Positions 52,456 through 62,464 of a stretch of DNA of 64,000 nucleotides are shown one piece after another. The DNA is taken from contig NZ_JACHKA010000001.1 of NCBI RefSeq assembly GCF_014203955.1, positions 3,689,001 to 3,753,000 on the forward strand, given 5' to 3'. The number at the start of each line of letters is the position of its first letter. The stretch's first letter is position 1. Made by a program: the position numbers and the translations under genes. The notes under the pieces are model-generated. The model searched no databases, had not been told where the DNA came from, and saw only the letters and a program-made list of their open reading frames with translations. The stretch comes from Sphingobium lignivorans (GTDB lineage: Bacteria > Pseudomonadota > Alphaproteobacteria > Sphingomonadales > Sphingomonadaceae).

Positions 52456-53014
52456 ATCCCGCCCCGTTCAGCAGTGTGCGTGTTTCGTAAAGCGGCAGGC
52501 CGATCACGCCGGAAGGACTGCCCGAAAGCGCGCGCACGAGCCCGGCCGCACGGCCCTGGATCGCATAGCCGCCAGCCTTGCCGTGCCACTCGCCACTGGC
52601 AAGATAAGCGGCGATCTCGTCCGGATGCAGGCGCTTGAACGTGACGGTGCTGGTCGAAAGCTTGTGCCGCGCACGCCCGTCTCCATCGATCAGGGTGACA
52701 GCGCTCAACACGCGGTGGCGACGGCCGGAGAGCAGGCCAAGGCAGGTCCGCGCCGTGGCCTCGTCTTCCGCCTTGGGCAGGATGCGCCGCCCGCAAGCGA
52801 CCACGGTGTCGCCGCTCAGCACCAGCGCGCCGGGATGGCGCGCCGCCACGGCCACGCCCTTCTCCTGCGCCATGCGCGCGGCATAGACGGCGGGCAGCTC
52901 GCCCTTGCGGGGGGTCTCGTCGATATCAGCGGGGTCGATGCCGTCCGGCGTCACGCCGATCTGCGCCAGCAGGTCCAGCCGGCGCGGGGAAGCGGATGCG
53001 AGAATGAGGGGCAT
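52442..53014 (-). CDS. maf: Maf-like nucleotide pyrophosphatase
   Basis: This protein is about 190 residues from ATG 53014 (MPLILASASPRRLDLL). An upstream in-frame GTG at 53053 is a longer option. Maf signatures are 'ASASPRRLDLLAQIG', 'VLSGDTVVACGRRILPKAED' and 'GYAIQGRAAGLVRALSGSPS', the last being the substrate-binding loop with Q and G. It hydrolyses non-canonical or modified nucleoside triphosphates as housekeeping. It lies 51 bp after infA and overlaps the RNase gene. Confidence 0.93.
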   Translation of the reverse strand: MPLILASASPRRLDLLAQIGVTPDGIDPADIDETPRKGELPAVYAARMAQEKGVAVAARHPGALVLSGDTVVACGRRILPKAEDEATARTCLGLLSGRRHRVLSAVTLIDGDGRARHKLSTSTVTFKRLHPDEIAAYLASGEWHGKAGGYAIQGRAAGLVRALSGSPSGVIGLPLYETRTLLNGAGYGCD

Positions 53015-53064
53015 ATTGTCGCGTGACAGCAGATCGCGGGGCGAGTGAGCCACCGCGCTGCCGG

Positions 53065-53313
53065 TCAGCCCTGCGGACCGGGGCCGCCGCGACCGGGCAT
53101 GTAGCGATAGGTGATGCGACCCTTGGTGAGGTCATAAGGGGTGAGCTCGACCAGCACTTCGTCGCCCACCAGCACGCGGATGCGGTTCTTGCGCATCTTT
53201 CCGGCGGTGTGCCCGAGAATCTCGTGGTCATTTTCCAGGCGGACACGGAACATGGCATTCGGCAGCAGTTCCACCACCTGCCCGCGCATTTCGAGTAGTT
53301 CTTCCTTGGCCAT
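53065..53313 (-). CDS. infA: Translation initiation factor IF-1
   Basis: This 82-residue S1/OB-fold protein, starting [17 protein letters not shown], has all the family landmarks: '[20 protein letters not shown]', '[20 protein letters not shown]' and '[14 protein letters not shown]'. The C-terminus carries an extra 'GRGGPGPQG' tail. The frame upstream of 53313 is open by chance. It binds the ribosomal A site at initiation. The gene is the first of the infA-maf-RNase-yacG block. Confidence 0.97.
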   Translation of the reverse strand: MAKEELLEMRGQVVELLPNAMFRVRLENDHEILGHTAGKMRKNRIRVLVGDEVLVELTPYDLTKGRITYRYMPGRGGPGPQG

Positions 53314-53392
53314 AATCTTCCAGTTTTTCGCGAATGGCGCCCCATAGCGGCAAAAGCGCCAGTTGAAAAGCAATAGCGCCCCATGGCCGGAT

Positions 53393-54652
53393 TCAGCCGG
53401 GCAACGCCTCGATAGCTTGTCCGATCACCGCGAAGGCGCGCACGATCTCTGCGCGCGTCGTGCAATAGGGCGGCATTAGATAGATGGTGTTTCCAAGCGG
53501 CCGCAGCAAGAGGCCCTGCGCCAGCGCTTGCGCGCGCAGCGCGGGTGCCACGTCCGAGAGATAGCCGCCATCGCACACGTCGAGATCGATCGCCGCGATG
53601 CCGCCGATGCGGCGCGCGTTGCCCAGCCCTCTCAGCCCGGCGAGACTCGCCAATCCTTCATCGAGCGCTGCGCCGAGCGTCGCGATCCGACCCGCGACCT
53701 CTCCCTCGTGCCAGATCTTGATATTGGCATTGGCGGCTGCGCAGCAAATGGCGTTCGCAGTGAAACTGGAGGAATGAAAAAACATGCGCGCGCGATCGCG
53801 GCTGCGATGGGAGTCGAAGATCGCTTCGCTCGCCATGGTCGCGGCGAGAGGCACGGCGCCCCCGGTCATGCCCTTGGCAAGACAGAGAATATCCGGGGAG
53901 ATTCCCGCCTGATTGCAAGCGAACAGCGTGCCTGTCCTTCCCCAGCCCGTCATCACTTCATCTGCGATGAACAGCACGTCATGTTGCGCACAAATTTCGC
54001 GCGTCGCGCGCAACATCTCAGGAGAATAGATCAGCATGCCGCCGGCCCCGAGCACCAGCGGCTCGACGATGAAGGCGGCCGGCTTTTGCTGCCCCGAACA
54101 CAACGCCTCCAGCGTATCGAGGCAGGCTTGCCCGGCATCCTCAGTCGGGAAAGGCACGGTCGCGACGTCGAACAGCAGCGGCTCATAGGCCCGGTTGAAT
54201 ATGCCGCGCGCACCGACCGACATCGCGCCGATCGTATCGCCATGATAGCTGTGTTCCATCACGAGGATGCGGTGGCGCGCCTCGCCGCGATTGTGCCAGT
54301 GACCCAGCGCCATCTTGAGCGCCACTTCCACCGCCGTGGACCCGCTGTCCGAGAAGAACACGTGATCGAGGCCCGCGGGCGCCAGCTCGACCAGCGATCG
54401 CGCCAGCGCTTCCGCCTGCGGATGCGTGTATCCGGCGAAGATCATCTGGTCGAGCTGTGCCGCCTGCGCCGCGATCGCCGCAGCGATGCGCGGCTCGCAA
54501 TGGCCATGCGTGATGACCCACCAGCTCGCTATGCCATCCAGCAGCCGCGTGCCATCGGCGCATTCGAGCCAGGCCCCTTGTGCCGCAACGACCTGCGGGA
54601 TCGCTTCCCCAAGACCATGCTGCGTGAAGGGGTGCCAGACCGGCGACCTCAT
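53393..54652 (-). CDS. bioA: Adenosylmethionine-8-amino-7-oxononanoate aminotransferase
   Basis: This 419-residue class III aminotransferase makes 7,8-diaminopelargonate from KAPA using SAM as amino donor. N-terminal '[11 protein letters not shown]' and '[20 protein letters not shown]' are typical of BioA. '[20 protein letters not shown]' and '[19 protein letters not shown]' line the site, '[20 protein letters not shown]' holds the PLP Asp, and '[17 protein letters not shown]' the PLP lysine. The ATG overlaps the bioD stop by 4 bp. It is the last gene of the bioF-bioD-bioA operon. Confidence 0.96.
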   Translation of the reverse strand: MRSPVWHPFTQHGLGEAIPQVVAAQGAWLECADGTRLLDGIASWWVITHGHCEPRIAAAIAAQAAQLDQMIFAGYTHPQAEALARSLVELAPAGLDHVFFSDSGSTAVEVALKMALGHWHNRGEARHRILVMEHSYHGDTIGAMSVGARGIFNRAYEPLLFDVATVPFPTEDAGQACLDTLEALCSGQQKPAAFIVEPLVLGAGGMLIYSPEMLRATREICAQHDVLFIADEVMTGWGRTGTLFACNQAGISPDILCLAKGMTGGAVPLAATMASEAIFDSHRSRDRARMFFHSSSFTANAICCAAANANIKIWHEGEVAGRIATLGAALDEGLASLAGLRGLGNARRIGGIAAIDLDVCDGGYLSDVAPALRAQALAQGLLLRPLGNTIYLMPPYCTTRAEIVRAFAVIGQAIEALPG

Positions 54653-55296
54653 GCCGCCAACCCCATGGCGGCGCGCACGCCGGCAAGGTCGACATGCGCC
54701 CGCATCGCTCCGGCGAGCTGCGGCGCATCGAGCGGCTCGATCCGCGGCAGGCGGCCTAAGCTGCGCACGTCGCCCAGCAGGGGCAGCGTGACTTCGTTGT
54801 CCGCATGCGGCGCACCGACGAAGAGCAGCCCCGCAATGGCGATGCCACGCGCACGCAACGCCTCAATGCTGAGCAGGCTGTGATTGATGGTGCCAAGGCC
54901 GCTCCGCGCGACCAGCAGCACTGGCGCCTTCCAGCGCGCGAACAAATCGATGATCAGCGCGGGGGGATCGCGTCGCAAGGGTACCATGAGACCCCCCGCA
55001 CCTTCCACGATCAGCGGGCGTGGCGCGGGAAGAGCCAGCCGATCGGGATCGATCCGGCCTCCTTCCCGTTCCGCCGCGAGATGCGGAGAGGCGGGCAGGG
55101 CCAGCCGGTGCGCCTCCGGGAGAATATGGGCCTGAGGGACGCCGAGCGCGACGGCCCGCTCGCTGTCCGTGCCGCCCTCCGTCCCGGCCTGTACCGGCTT
55201 CCAGTAATGCGCGCCCAGCGCCGCCGCGAGGCCGGCGGCGACCACGGTCTTGCCAATGTCGGTATCCGTGCCGGATATGATCAACACGCCGCTCAT
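54649..55296 (-). CDS. bioD: Dethiobiotin synthetase
   Basis: This 215-residue P-loop enzyme forms the ureido ring of dethiobiotin from diaminopelargonate, CO2 and ATP. The P-loop is 'ISGTDTDIGKTVVAAGLA', followed by 'WKPVQAGTEGGTDSERAV', 'LIVEGAGGLMVPL', and 'LVARSGLGTINHSLLSIEAL'. Its start overlaps the bioF stop by 4 bp (ATGA) and its end overlaps bioA by 4 bp, so translation is coupled. No bioB or bioC lies in the window. Confidence 0.96.
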   Translation of the reverse strand: MSGVLIISGTDTDIGKTVVAAGLAAALGAHYWKPVQAGTEGGTDSERAVALGVPQAHILPEAHRLALPASPHLAAEREGGRIDPDRLALPAPRPLIVEGAGGLMVPLRRDPPALIIDLFARWKAPVLLVARSGLGTINHSLLSIEALRARGIAIAGLLFVGAPHADNEVTLPLLGDVRSLGRLPRIEPLDAPQLAGAMRAHVDLAGVRAAMGLAA

Positions 55297-56438
55297 GCCG
55301 GCTCTGCCTCCAGCGCCGTCCGGAGAGCGTCTCCGAGCGCTGAGACGACTGCCTCGTCGACATTGAGTGTCAGCGAAATCCGCAGCCGGGCAGTCCCGCG
55401 CGGCACGGTGGGCGGGCGGATGCCACGCACGTCGAAACCCGCGGCCTGCAGCGCCGCAGCCACGCGCATCGTGCGACCATCGTCGCGCAGGACAAGCGGC
55501 AGAATCTGGCTCTCGGGCGGGGGCAAATCCAGCGGCGCGCAGACATGCCGCGCGGCATGGTCGATCAACGCCGCAAGGCGTCCGCGCCGATCGTCGACCT
55601 CCCCCATCCGCAGCAAGGCGGCCTGGACCGCCACGGCCATGAGCGGTGAGGGCGCGGTCGAGAAGACGAAGCTGCGGCCGCGATTGACGAGCAGATCGAT
55701 CACCGGTCGCGCGGCCGTCACCAGCGCGCCTTCAACGCCGAGCCCCTTGCCGCAGGTGTGCAGCACGATCAGGTCCGGGCGCCCCTCGAGCGTCGCCGAG
55801 AAGCCTCGGCCGCCGGGGCCGTGCACCGCCGTCGCATGCGCTTCATCCAGCACCAGCATGGCTTCATGCTGCGCAGCAATCGTGGCGAGATCGTCGACCG
55901 GCGCCCTGTCGCCATCCATCGAATAGAGCGTCTCGGAAACGATCCACGCACGCCCGCGACCACCCTCCCGCCGCCATGCACGGATCGTGTCATCGAAGGC
56001 CTGCGGATCATTGTGCGCAGCAAGGACAGTCCGCGCCCGGCCCAGCTTCATCCCGTCATGCGCGCTCGCATGGATGAGGGCATCCGCGACGACGAGATCG
56101 TCCGGGCCGGGCAACCCGGCGAGGATCGCGATGTTCGCGGCATAGCCGGTCGAGAGGAACAGGGCCGCCTCGCTGCCGAAGGTTACCGCAGCGAAGGCTT
56201 CCAGCGCCTCGTGCTCGGGCGCGTTGCCCCGCAGCAGGCGCGACCCGCCCGAACCGACCGGCACGTCCCGCGCAATCGCCTTGGCCACCGCCGCCGCGAT
56301 CACCGGATCGTGCGCCAGCCCCAGATAGTCGTTGGAAGCGAAGTCATGCCCCTTGCGCGGCATCAACCGACGCAGACGCGACCGACGCTCCAACGCCTCG
56401 AGCTGATCCTGAAAAGACCTCTGACCGTCCATCGTCAT
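55293..56438 (-). CDS. bioF: 8-amino-7-oxononanoate synthase
   Basis: This 381-residue PLP enzyme (alpha-oxoamine synthase family) condenses pimeloyl-thioester with alanine to KAPA. 'FASNDYLGLAHDPVIAAAV', 'GSGGSRLLRGNAPEHEALE', 'LVLDEAHATAVHGPGGRG' and the PLP lysine region 'VLHTCGKGLGVEGALVTA' are visible. The start at 56438 (MTMDGQ...) or 56432 is not resolved. It is the first gene of the operon. A terminator belonging to hppA lies 67 bp upstream. Confidence 0.96.
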   Translation of the reverse strand: MTMDGQRSFQDQLEALERRSRLRRLMPRKGHDFASNDYLGLAHDPVIAAAVAKAIARDVPVGSGGSRLLRGNAPEHEALEAFAAVTFGSEAALFLSTGYAANIAILAGLPGPDDLVVADALIHASAHDGMKLGRARTVLAAHNDPQAFDDTIRAWRREGGRGRAWIVSETLYSMDGDRAPVDDLATIAAQHEAMLVLDEAHATAVHGPGGRGFSATLEGRPDLIVLHTCGKGLGVEGALVTAARPVIDLLVNRGRSFVFSTAPSPLMAVAVQAALLRMGEVDDRRGRLAALIDHAARHVCAPLDLPPPESQILPLVLRDDGRTMRVAAALQAAGFDVRGIRPPTVPRGTARLRISLTLNVDEAVVSALGDALRTALEAEPA

Positions 56439-56504
56439 TGCGGCGCTATAGCGACGCGCCTCCCCGCTGCCTACTCGCCCTGCAGCGCGATGCCAAAACA
56501 GGAA

Positions 56505-56535
56505 AGCCCGCCCGGACCGCTGGTCCGGACGGGCT
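56505..56535 (-). terminator. Rho-independent terminator of hppA
   Basis: On the minus strand, AGCCCG-T-CCGGACC pairs with GGTCCGG-G-CGGGCT (one mismatch, 3-base loop). TTTCCTGTTTT follows. It lies 39 bp after the hppA stop. Confidence 0.88.
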
Positions 56536-56573
56536 CCCTCCTCTCCCGTTTCCGGGATGTGCGCCGGGTTCTC

Positions 56574-58697
56574 TTACATCGTCCCGTGCGCCAGCGCGGC
56601 GAGCAGCAACAGCGCCACGATGTTGGTGATCTTGATCATCGGATTGACGGCCGGACCGGCGGTATCCTTGTAGGGATCGCCCACCGTGTCGCCAGTGACA
56701 GCCGCCTTGTGCGCGTCCGATCCCTTGCCGCCATGATGGCCGTCCTCGATATATTTCTTGGCATTGTCCCATGCGCCGCCGCCGCTGGTCATGGAGATGG
56801 CGACGAACAGGCCGGAGACGATCACGCCCAGCAGCAATGCACCCACGGCGGCGAAGGCTTCCGCCTGTCCCGCCACGGCCAGGATGGCGAAATAGACGAC
56901 GACGGGCGCCAGCACCGGCAGCAGCGAAGGCAGGATCATTTCCTTGATCGCGGCCTTGGTCACGATATCCACCGTGCGGGCATAGTCCGGGCGGGACGTG
57001 CCCGCCATGATGCCGGTATTGCTGCGGAACTGCTCCCGCACATCCTCCACCACCGATCCGGCGGCGCGGCCCACCGCCGTCATGCCGAAGGCACCGAACA
57101 GATAAGGCAGCAGCGCGCCGAGCAGCAGCCCGACGATGACATAGGGATTGCTCAGGGAGAAATCGACGACCACCTCGGGGAAGTAGAGCTCGAGGTCCGT
57201 CGTATAGGCGCCGAAGAGCACCAGCGCGGCCAGCGCCGCCGAACCAATCGCATAGCCCTTGGTCACGGCCTTCGTGGTATTGCCCACCGCGTCCAGCGCG
57301 TCTGTGCGGCTGCGCACGTCATCCGGCAGTCCCGCCATCTCGGCGATGCCGCCGGCATTGTCTGTTACCGGGCCATAAGCATCGAGCGCCACCACCATGC
57401 CGGCGAGGGCCAGCAGCGATGTCGCGGCGAAGGCAACGCCGATGATGCCTGCGATCTGGAATGTCGCGATCACGGCGATGACGATCACCAGTGTCGGCAG
57501 CGCCGTCGCCTCCAGGCTGATGGCAAGGCCCTGGATGACGTTGGTGCCATGGCCTGTCACGCTTGCCTGCGCGATCGAGCGGACCGGGCGGTAATTGGTG
57601 CCGGTATAATATTCGGTGATCCACACGAGCAGGCCGGTGACGGCGAGACCGATCAGCATGCACCAAACGAGCGCCCAGCCGGTGTAGCCTCCGGTGCCGT
57701 CCAGCTCCGCGCCGATCACGGTATCGAGATCGCCGAGCGCGCGCCATGTCACGTAGAAGATGCCGATGACGGACAGGCCCGCCGTGACCCAGAAGCCCTT
57801 GTAGAGCGCGCCCATGATGTTGTTCGACGAGCCCAGCCGGACGAAATAGGTGCCGATGATCGAGGCGATGATGCACACGCCGCCCACCAGCAGCGGCAGG
57901 GACATGAGCGCCGTCAGCTCGGCTTCGCTGGCCCGCACCAGCAGCGCGACGGAGACCATGGTGAGGCCGAGCGTCACCACATAGGTCTCGAAGAGGTCGG
58001 CCGCCATGCCGGCGCAGTCACCGACATTGTCGCCGACATTGTCCGCGATCACCGCGGGATTACGCGGATCGTCCTCCGGGATGCCCGCTTCCACCTTGCC
58101 GACGAGGTCCGCACCCACGTCCGCCGCCTTGGTGAAGATGCCGCCGCCCAGACGCGCGAAGATGGAGATGAGCGAGGCGCCGAAGGCCAGCGCGGTGAGC
58201 GCGGCGATGATCGAGCGGTCATTGGGCGCGAGATCGGATGGTCCGGTGAGGAACCAGAAGAGCCCGGCAATGGAGAGCAGCCCAAGCCCGGCCACCAGCA
58301 TGCCCGTGATCGCGCCGGAGCGGAAAGCCAGCGTCAGCCCGCCCTGCAGCGACGTGCGTGCCGCTTCCGCCGTACGGACATTGGCGCGCACCGAGATGTT
58401 CATGCCGACATAGCCGGCCACGCCGGAAAGCACCGCGCCGATGAGGAAGCTCACGGTGGAAAGCGGTGCTCCCATGCCGTCCAGGAATATCCAGATCAGA
58501 ATGGCAACGATGGCGCCGACGACAGCGATGGCGCGATATTGCCGACCGAGATAGGCCCTGGCGCCTTCCTGAATGGCGCCGGCGATCTCCTGCATCCGGG
58601 CATCGCCTGCCGGTGCGCTGAGAACCTGGCGACTGGTCACGAATCCGTAGATCACAGCCAATAGGCCGCAGCCTATGGCGATGAGAACCATAGTCAT
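56574..58697 (-). CDS. hppA: Membrane-bound proton-translocating pyrophosphatase
   Basis: This integral membrane pump, about 707 residues and 16 helices, couples PPi hydrolysis to H+ export. The active-site motif '[20 protein letters not shown]' and '[18 protein letters not shown]' bind PPi-Mg. The '[18 protein letters not shown]' segment has Lys after NTT, the marker of the K+-independent subgroup. The start is ATG 58697 ([18 protein letters not shown], with GGGGAG upstream), which matches family N-termini. The longer frame to 58793 adds a Pro/Gly-rich stretch without support. It stands alone between thiL and bioF, and is followed by a clear terminator. Confidence 0.97.
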   Translation of the reverse strand: MTMVLIAIGCGLLAVIYGFVTSRQVLSAPAGDARMQEIAGAIQEGARAYLGRQYRAIAVVGAIVAILIWIFLDGMGAPLSTVSFLIGAVLSGVAGYVGMNISVRANVRTAEAARTSLQGGLTLAFRSGAITGMLVAGLGLLSIAGLFWFLTGPSDLAPNDRSIIAALTALAFGASLISIFARLGGGIFTKAADVGADLVGKVEAGIPEDDPRNPAVIADNVGDNVGDCAGMAADLFETYVVTLGLTMVSVALLVRASEAELTALMSLPLLVGGVCIIASIIGTYFVRLGSSNNIMGALYKGFWVTAGLSVIGIFYVTWRALGDLDTVIGAELDGTGGYTGWALVWCMLIGLAVTGLLVWITEYYTGTNYRPVRSIAQASVTGHGTNVIQGLAISLEATALPTLVIVIAVIATFQIAGIIGVAFAATSLLALAGMVVALDAYGPVTDNAGGIAEMAGLPDDVRSRTDALDAVGNTTKAVTKGYAIGSAALAALVLFGAYTTDLELYFPEVVVDFSLSNPYVIVGLLLGALLPYLFGAFGMTAVGRAAGSVVEDVREQFRSNTGIMAGTSRPDYARTVDIVTKAAIKEMILPSLLPVLAPVVVYFAILAVAGQAEAFAAVGALLLGVIVSGLFVAISMTSGGGAWDNAKKYIEDGHHGGKGSDAHKAAVTGDTVGDPYKDTAGPAVNPMIKITNIVALLLLAALAHGTM

Positions 58698-58907
58698 CGT
58701 CAGCAAACTCCCCTGCTTTGCCGGTTTGGGCGCTTGCCACCCTTCTCCGGCTTCTTTGGGGCCGGAGCCTAGAGCCGGCGCCGGTGCCGTCAAGCAGATA
58801 AATGGGGGACGGGTTCGCCGCGCTGATTTCGATCCGCTGGGGCAGGGTCGCCGGGGGGAACGCGCGGGCTCACCCGCTTCTATGGCAGATGAGCGCCGAC
58901 CGCCCGC

Positions 58908-59828
58908 TCAGCCATGTTCATAGCCCAGCCGGGCCGGGAGCCGAACGGCCTTGCCATCGAGACGCAGGCTCACCCCCTCGCCCCGCTTGCAGTGCCCGAC
59001 CTGAATGAGCCCGCGCGGCAAATCGCGCTCGCCGGGCAGGGCCATGAGCAGCACATAGTCATCACCCGCCGTCGCTGCCTCCAGCCGGGCCTGAACCGAG
59101 CTCCCCCGCAATGCCTCATAGCATGGCGACAGCGGAACATGATTGATCTGGATGGCGCAGTTGCTCGCCTCGGCCATGCGCGCCACATCGATCAGCAGGC
59201 CATCGGAGACGTCCATCATGGCATGCACCGTGCCCGCCAGAGACTGGCCAAGCGTCAGGTGAGGCACGGGCACGCGATAGGCGCGCACCAGTTCCGCCGG
59301 GCTCGTCTTCCCGGCTTCCAGCAGCGCAAGGCCGGCGCCGGCATCGCCGACGGGGCCGGAGACGCAGATCCGATCGCCTGGACGCGCGCCCGAACGGGAG
59401 GGGATGGCGACAGCGTGCGGCACTTCTCCGATCGCCGTGAGGCTGATCGTCCGGGGCGTGCCAGCGGGGAGCGCCACCGTATCGCCGCCCACGATCGGCA
59501 TGCCGAAGCGGCCGAGCGCGCGGGAAAGCCCCTCCAGGAAACCGCTGTCCCAGCCGGGATCGCCAGCCAGCGCATGATTGAGCATGCAGCAGCGCGGCAC
59601 CGCGCCCTTCGCCGCCAGGTCGGAGAGATTCACCGCCGCAAGCTTCCAGCCCACCGTCTCGGGCGGGTCGTCGGCACGAAAATGCACGCCCTCGACGATC
59701 GTATCGGTGGTGACGACGAGCTGCTCGCCCATCGTGGGAAGCACCGCGACATCGTCACGCAGGCCGCGTGCGGCCGGGTCCGTGGCCATGGCGCGCAGCT
59801 GGCGGAGCAGATCCGCCTCGCCGCTCAC
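58908..59828 (-). CDS. thiL: Thiamine-monophosphate kinase
   Basis: This 306-residue enzyme (PurM-like ATP-binding fold) phosphorylates thiamine phosphate to thiamine diphosphate, the cofactor that the ThDP enzyme at 35031 needs. 'LRDDVAVLPTMGEQLVVTTD' and 'IVEGVHFRADDPPETVGWKL' bind Mg-nucleotide. 'AVNLSDLAAKGAVPRCCML' and 'IVGGDTVALPAGTPRTISLT' are also typical, and 'MMDVSDGLLIDVARMAEAS' is the second metal loop. Its start overlaps the nusB stop by 4 bp, a common alphaproteobacterial arrangement. Confidence 0.95.
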   Translation of the reverse strand: MSGEADLLRQLRAMATDPAARGLRDDVAVLPTMGEQLVVTTDTIVEGVHFRADDPPETVGWKLAAVNLSDLAAKGAVPRCCMLNHALAGDPGWDSGFLEGLSRALGRFGMPIVGGDTVALPAGTPRTISLTAIGEVPHAVAIPSRSGARPGDRICVSGPVGDAGAGLALLEAGKTSPAELVRAYRVPVPHLTLGQSLAGTVHAMMDVSDGLLIDVARMAEASNCAIQINHVPLSPCYEALRGSSVQARLEAATAGDDYVLLMALPGERDLPRGLIQVGHCKRGEGVSLRLDGKAVRLPARLGYEHG

Positions 59829-60277
59829 TTGGGCCGGACCTCCTTCGCGATGGCGTCCAGGAGACCGTTGACGAAACCCGCCTCGCGCTTGTCGTAGAAG
59901 GCGTGAGCGACATCGACATATTCGCTGATGACGCTGGGGGTCGGCACGTCGGGCCGGGCGAGCAGTTCGTAAGCCCCGGCGCGCAATATCTGGCGCATCG
60001 GCTTGTCCAGCCGCTCCAGCGACCAGCCCTTCGCGAGCCGGCCGGCGACCAGCGCATCGATCTCCTCGCGCCGGGCATCCACGCCCTTCACCACATCGTC
60101 GAAGAAGGCGCTCTCGGCGGGATGATAAGTCACATCCTCGATGGTCGCGCCCAGACGATGTTGGTGGAACTCGTGCAGAAGCAGCGGCAGCGGCGTGCCT
60201 TCCATGTCCTGCTGGTACAGGGCCTGCACGGCGGCGAGCCGTGCGGCGGAACGGGATTTGGAGCGTGTGGCGTTCAT
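59825..60277 (-). CDS. nusB: Transcription antitermination factor NusB
   Basis: This all-helical RNA-binding protein is about 150 residues from ATG 60277 (MNATRSKSRSAARLAAVQAL), where 'ARLAAVQALYQQDMEG' is the family N-terminus. 'FDDVVKGVDARREEIDALVA', 'LERLDKPMRQILRAGAYELL' and 'PTPSVISEYVDVAHAFYD' match NusB. It binds boxA and supports rRNA transcription. It overlaps thiL by 4 bp. The frame upstream to 60535 has no other start with a ribosome site. Confidence 0.96.
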   Translation of the reverse strand: MNATRSKSRSAARLAAVQALYQQDMEGTPLPLLLHEFHQHRLGATIEDVTYHPAESAFFDDVVKGVDARREEIDALVAGRLAKGWSLERLDKPMRQILRAGAYELLARPDVPTPSVISEYVDVAHAFYDKREAGFVNGLLDAIAKEVRPK

Positions 60278-60422
60278 GATCTTTCCTGCCTTACTCTTTC
60301 CCGTCCGCCCTGAGTAGGGGGGTGCACCGCGAAGGCCATTGCCGGCCAACCGCCGGGATTGCCCCGGTCCATGCCGAACATGGCCGGCACTGGCTCCATC
60401 GGAACGAACGGGACGTGTGGAA

Positions 60423-61724
60423 TCAGCTTTCCTGCCGGGCGAGCCGTACCGCCACGCTGGCGGCATGGGCGGGCAGCCCTTCCGCCCGCGCCATCGCCAC
60501 CGCGGCGGGACCAATCGCGCCGATCGCGTCCGCATCGAGCTGGAGGAAGCTGGTCCGCTTCATGAAATCCAGCACGGAGAGGCCCGACGAGAAGCGCGCG
60601 CGCCGCCCGGTGGGCAGAACGTGATTCGGCCCGGCGACATAATCCCCGATCGCTTCCGGCGTCATTCGGCCGAGGAATACCGAGCCGGCGTGCCGCACCC
60701 GGTCGAACAGCGGCTGCGGCTCGTCCACGGCCAGTTCGAGATGCTCGGGCGCCAGCCGGTCGACGAGCGGCATCGCATCCTCAAGCCTCGCGACGTGAAT
60801 GATCGCGCCATTGGCCTCCCAGCTCTGCCGTGCCCGCGCGCCGGTGGCCAGCACCCCGAGCTGTCGCTCGACGGCCGCCGCCACGGCATCGGCAAAGGCA
60901 GCGTCGTCCGTGAACAGGATGGACTGGCTTGTCGGATCATGCTCGGCCTGGCTGAGCAGATCGGCGGCGATCCAGTCAGGATCGTTCTGGCCATCGGCAA
61001 CGACCACGATCTCGGAAGGGCCCGCCACCATGTCGATACCCACGACGCCGTAGACCTGCCGCTTGGCCTCCGCCACCCAGGCATTGCCCGGGCCGACGAT
61101 CACGTCGACCGGCGCGATCCTTCCGGTGCCATAGGCCAGCGCGGCGATCGCCTGCGCCCCGCCCACGCGCCAGATCTCGGTCACGCCCGCGATGTGCGCG
61201 GCTGCCAGCACGGCCTGATTGAGCTGCCCGCCCGGCGTGGGCGACATCATGACGATGCGCTCCACGCCCGCGACCTTTGCAGGAATGGCGTTCATCAGCA
61301 GCGAGCTGGGATAGGCCGCCAGACCGCCCGGGACATAGATGCCGGCTGCTTCCACCGCATTCCACCGCGCGCCAAGGCGAACGCCCGCCGCGTCCGTCCA
61401 GCCGCTGTCACCCGGCTTCTGCTTCTCATGATAGGCCGCGATCCGCTCCGCCGCGAGCTCCAGCGCCGCGCGCAAATCCGCGTCGATCGCCTCATAGGCC
61501 GCGGCGGTCTGCTCCACGGGGATCGTCCAGCCATGCGCATCGAGATCGAAGCCGTCGAACCGGCCAGTCAGCGCGGCAAGCGCCGCGTCCCCCTGCGTCC
61601 GCACCTGCGCGATGATCCCGCGCACGGCCTGGGCCACGTCCTCGTCCGCCTCGCGCCGGGCATTGACGAGCTGCTCGAACGCTTCGGCGAAGCCGGTCCC
61701 GGCAACATCCAGCCTAAGCGGCAT
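60423..61724 (-). CDS. hisD: Histidinol dehydrogenase
   Basis: This 433-residue zinc, NAD-dependent enzyme does the last two steps of histidine synthesis. '[20 protein letters not shown]', '[20 protein letters not shown]', '[18 protein letters not shown]' and '[20 protein letters not shown]' hold the substrate and zinc ligands. Its start overlaps the hisG end by 11 bp, so the two are coupled. 145 bp separate it from nusB downstream. Confidence 0.97.
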   Translation of the reverse strand: MPLRLDVAGTGFAEAFEQLVNARREADEDVAQAVRGIIAQVRTQGDAALAALTGRFDGFDLDAHGWTIPVEQTAAAYEAIDADLRAALELAAERIAAYHEKQKPGDSGWTDAAGVRLGARWNAVEAAGIYVPGGLAAYPSSLLMNAIPAKVAGVERIVMMSPTPGGQLNQAVLAAAHIAGVTEIWRVGGAQAIAALAYGTGRIAPVDVIVGPGNAWVAEAKRQVYGVVGIDMVAGPSEIVVVADGQNDPDWIAADLLSQAEHDPTSQSILFTDDAAFADAVAAAVERQLGVLATGARARQSWEANGAIIHVARLEDAMPLVDRLAPEHLELAVDEPQPLFDRVRHAGSVFLGRMTPEAIGDYVAGPNHVLPTGRRARFSSGLSVLDFMKRTSFLQLDADAIGAIGPAAVAMARAEGLPAHAASVAVRLARQES

Positions 61725-62376
61725 GGCTTGCCTCCACGGCGGCGCGGAAGCGCTCGACCATCGGCACCAGCTCTGCGGCCCGCATCTTCATGGCGGCGCG
61801 ATTGACGATGAGCCGCGCCGAAATGTCCATGATGGTGGCCGTCTCGACGAGGCCGTTCGCGCGAAGCGTCGCGCCGGACGAGACGAGATCCACGATCCGG
61901 CGCGAGAGGCCAAGCGAAGGCGCCAATTCCATCGCGCCGTTGAGCTTGACGCACTCGGCCTGGATGCCCTGCGCTTCATAATGCGCCCGGGTGAGATGCG
62001 GATATTTGGTGGCGACGCGCACATGGCTGGCGACCCCGGGGTCCTCGGGCGGCGCGTCCACGGGCTCGGCGATGGAAAGCCGGCAATGGCCGATCTGCAG
62101 GTCGACCGGCGCATACAGCTCCGAATAGCCGAACTCCGCAATCACGTCCGATCCCACGATGCCGATCTGCGCCGCGCCATGGGCGACAAAGGTCGCCACG
62201 TCGAAGGCGCGCACGCGAATGATGGAAAGGCCGTCCACATTGGTCGCGAACCTGAGCGCGCGGCTTTCCTTGCGATGGAACTCGGCTTCCGGCTCGATGC
62301 CCGCCCGCGCGAGCAGCGGCAGGGCCTCGTCGAGAATGCGTCCCTTGGGAATGGCGAAAGTGATCGGCCGGGTCAT
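61714..62376 (-). CDS. hisG: ATP phosphoribosyltransferase, short form
   Basis: This 220-residue catalytic HisG without the C-terminal regulatory domain performs the first committed step of histidine synthesis. '[20 protein letters not shown]', '[20 protein letters not shown]' and '[20 protein letters not shown]' are diagnostic. Short HisG normally needs HisZ for activity and feedback control, but no hisZ lies in the window. The ATG at 62376 is the first gene of the hisG-hisD unit. Confidence 0.96.
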   Translation of the reverse strand: MTRPITFAIPKGRILDEALPLLARAGIEPEAEFHRKESRALRFATNVDGLSIIRVRAFDVATFVAHGAAQIGIVGSDVIAEFGYSELYAPVDLQIGHCRLSIAEPVDAPPEDPGVASHVRVATKYPHLTRAHYEAQGIQAECVKLNGAMELAPSLGLSRRIVDLVSSGATLRANGLVETATIMDISARLIVNRAAMKMRAAELVPMVERFRAAVEASHAA

Positions 62377-62416
62377 GACCGGCGCGCCTTAGGCGCTTGC
62401 GCGGAAAACTGCAATT

Positions 62417-62456
62417 GCGCGCGATCGGCGGGCACGCATGGCCGCCGATCGCGCGC
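62417..62456 (-). terminator. Strong hairpin after the PEP-CTERM gene
   Basis: A perfect 15-bp stem (GCGCGCGATCGGCGG with its complement) and 10-base loop lie 9 bp after the stop. On the minus strand AATTGCAGTTTT follows, a modest T-run. It separates this gene from hisG. Confidence 0.8.
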
Positions 62457-62464
62457 CTTGTGGT

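Noticed and set aside
55758..58664. Plus-strand open frame of 968 codons opposite bioF and hppA
   Set aside because: The translation is rich in H, R, D and G repeats typical of antisense frames; bioF and hppA explain the region completely.
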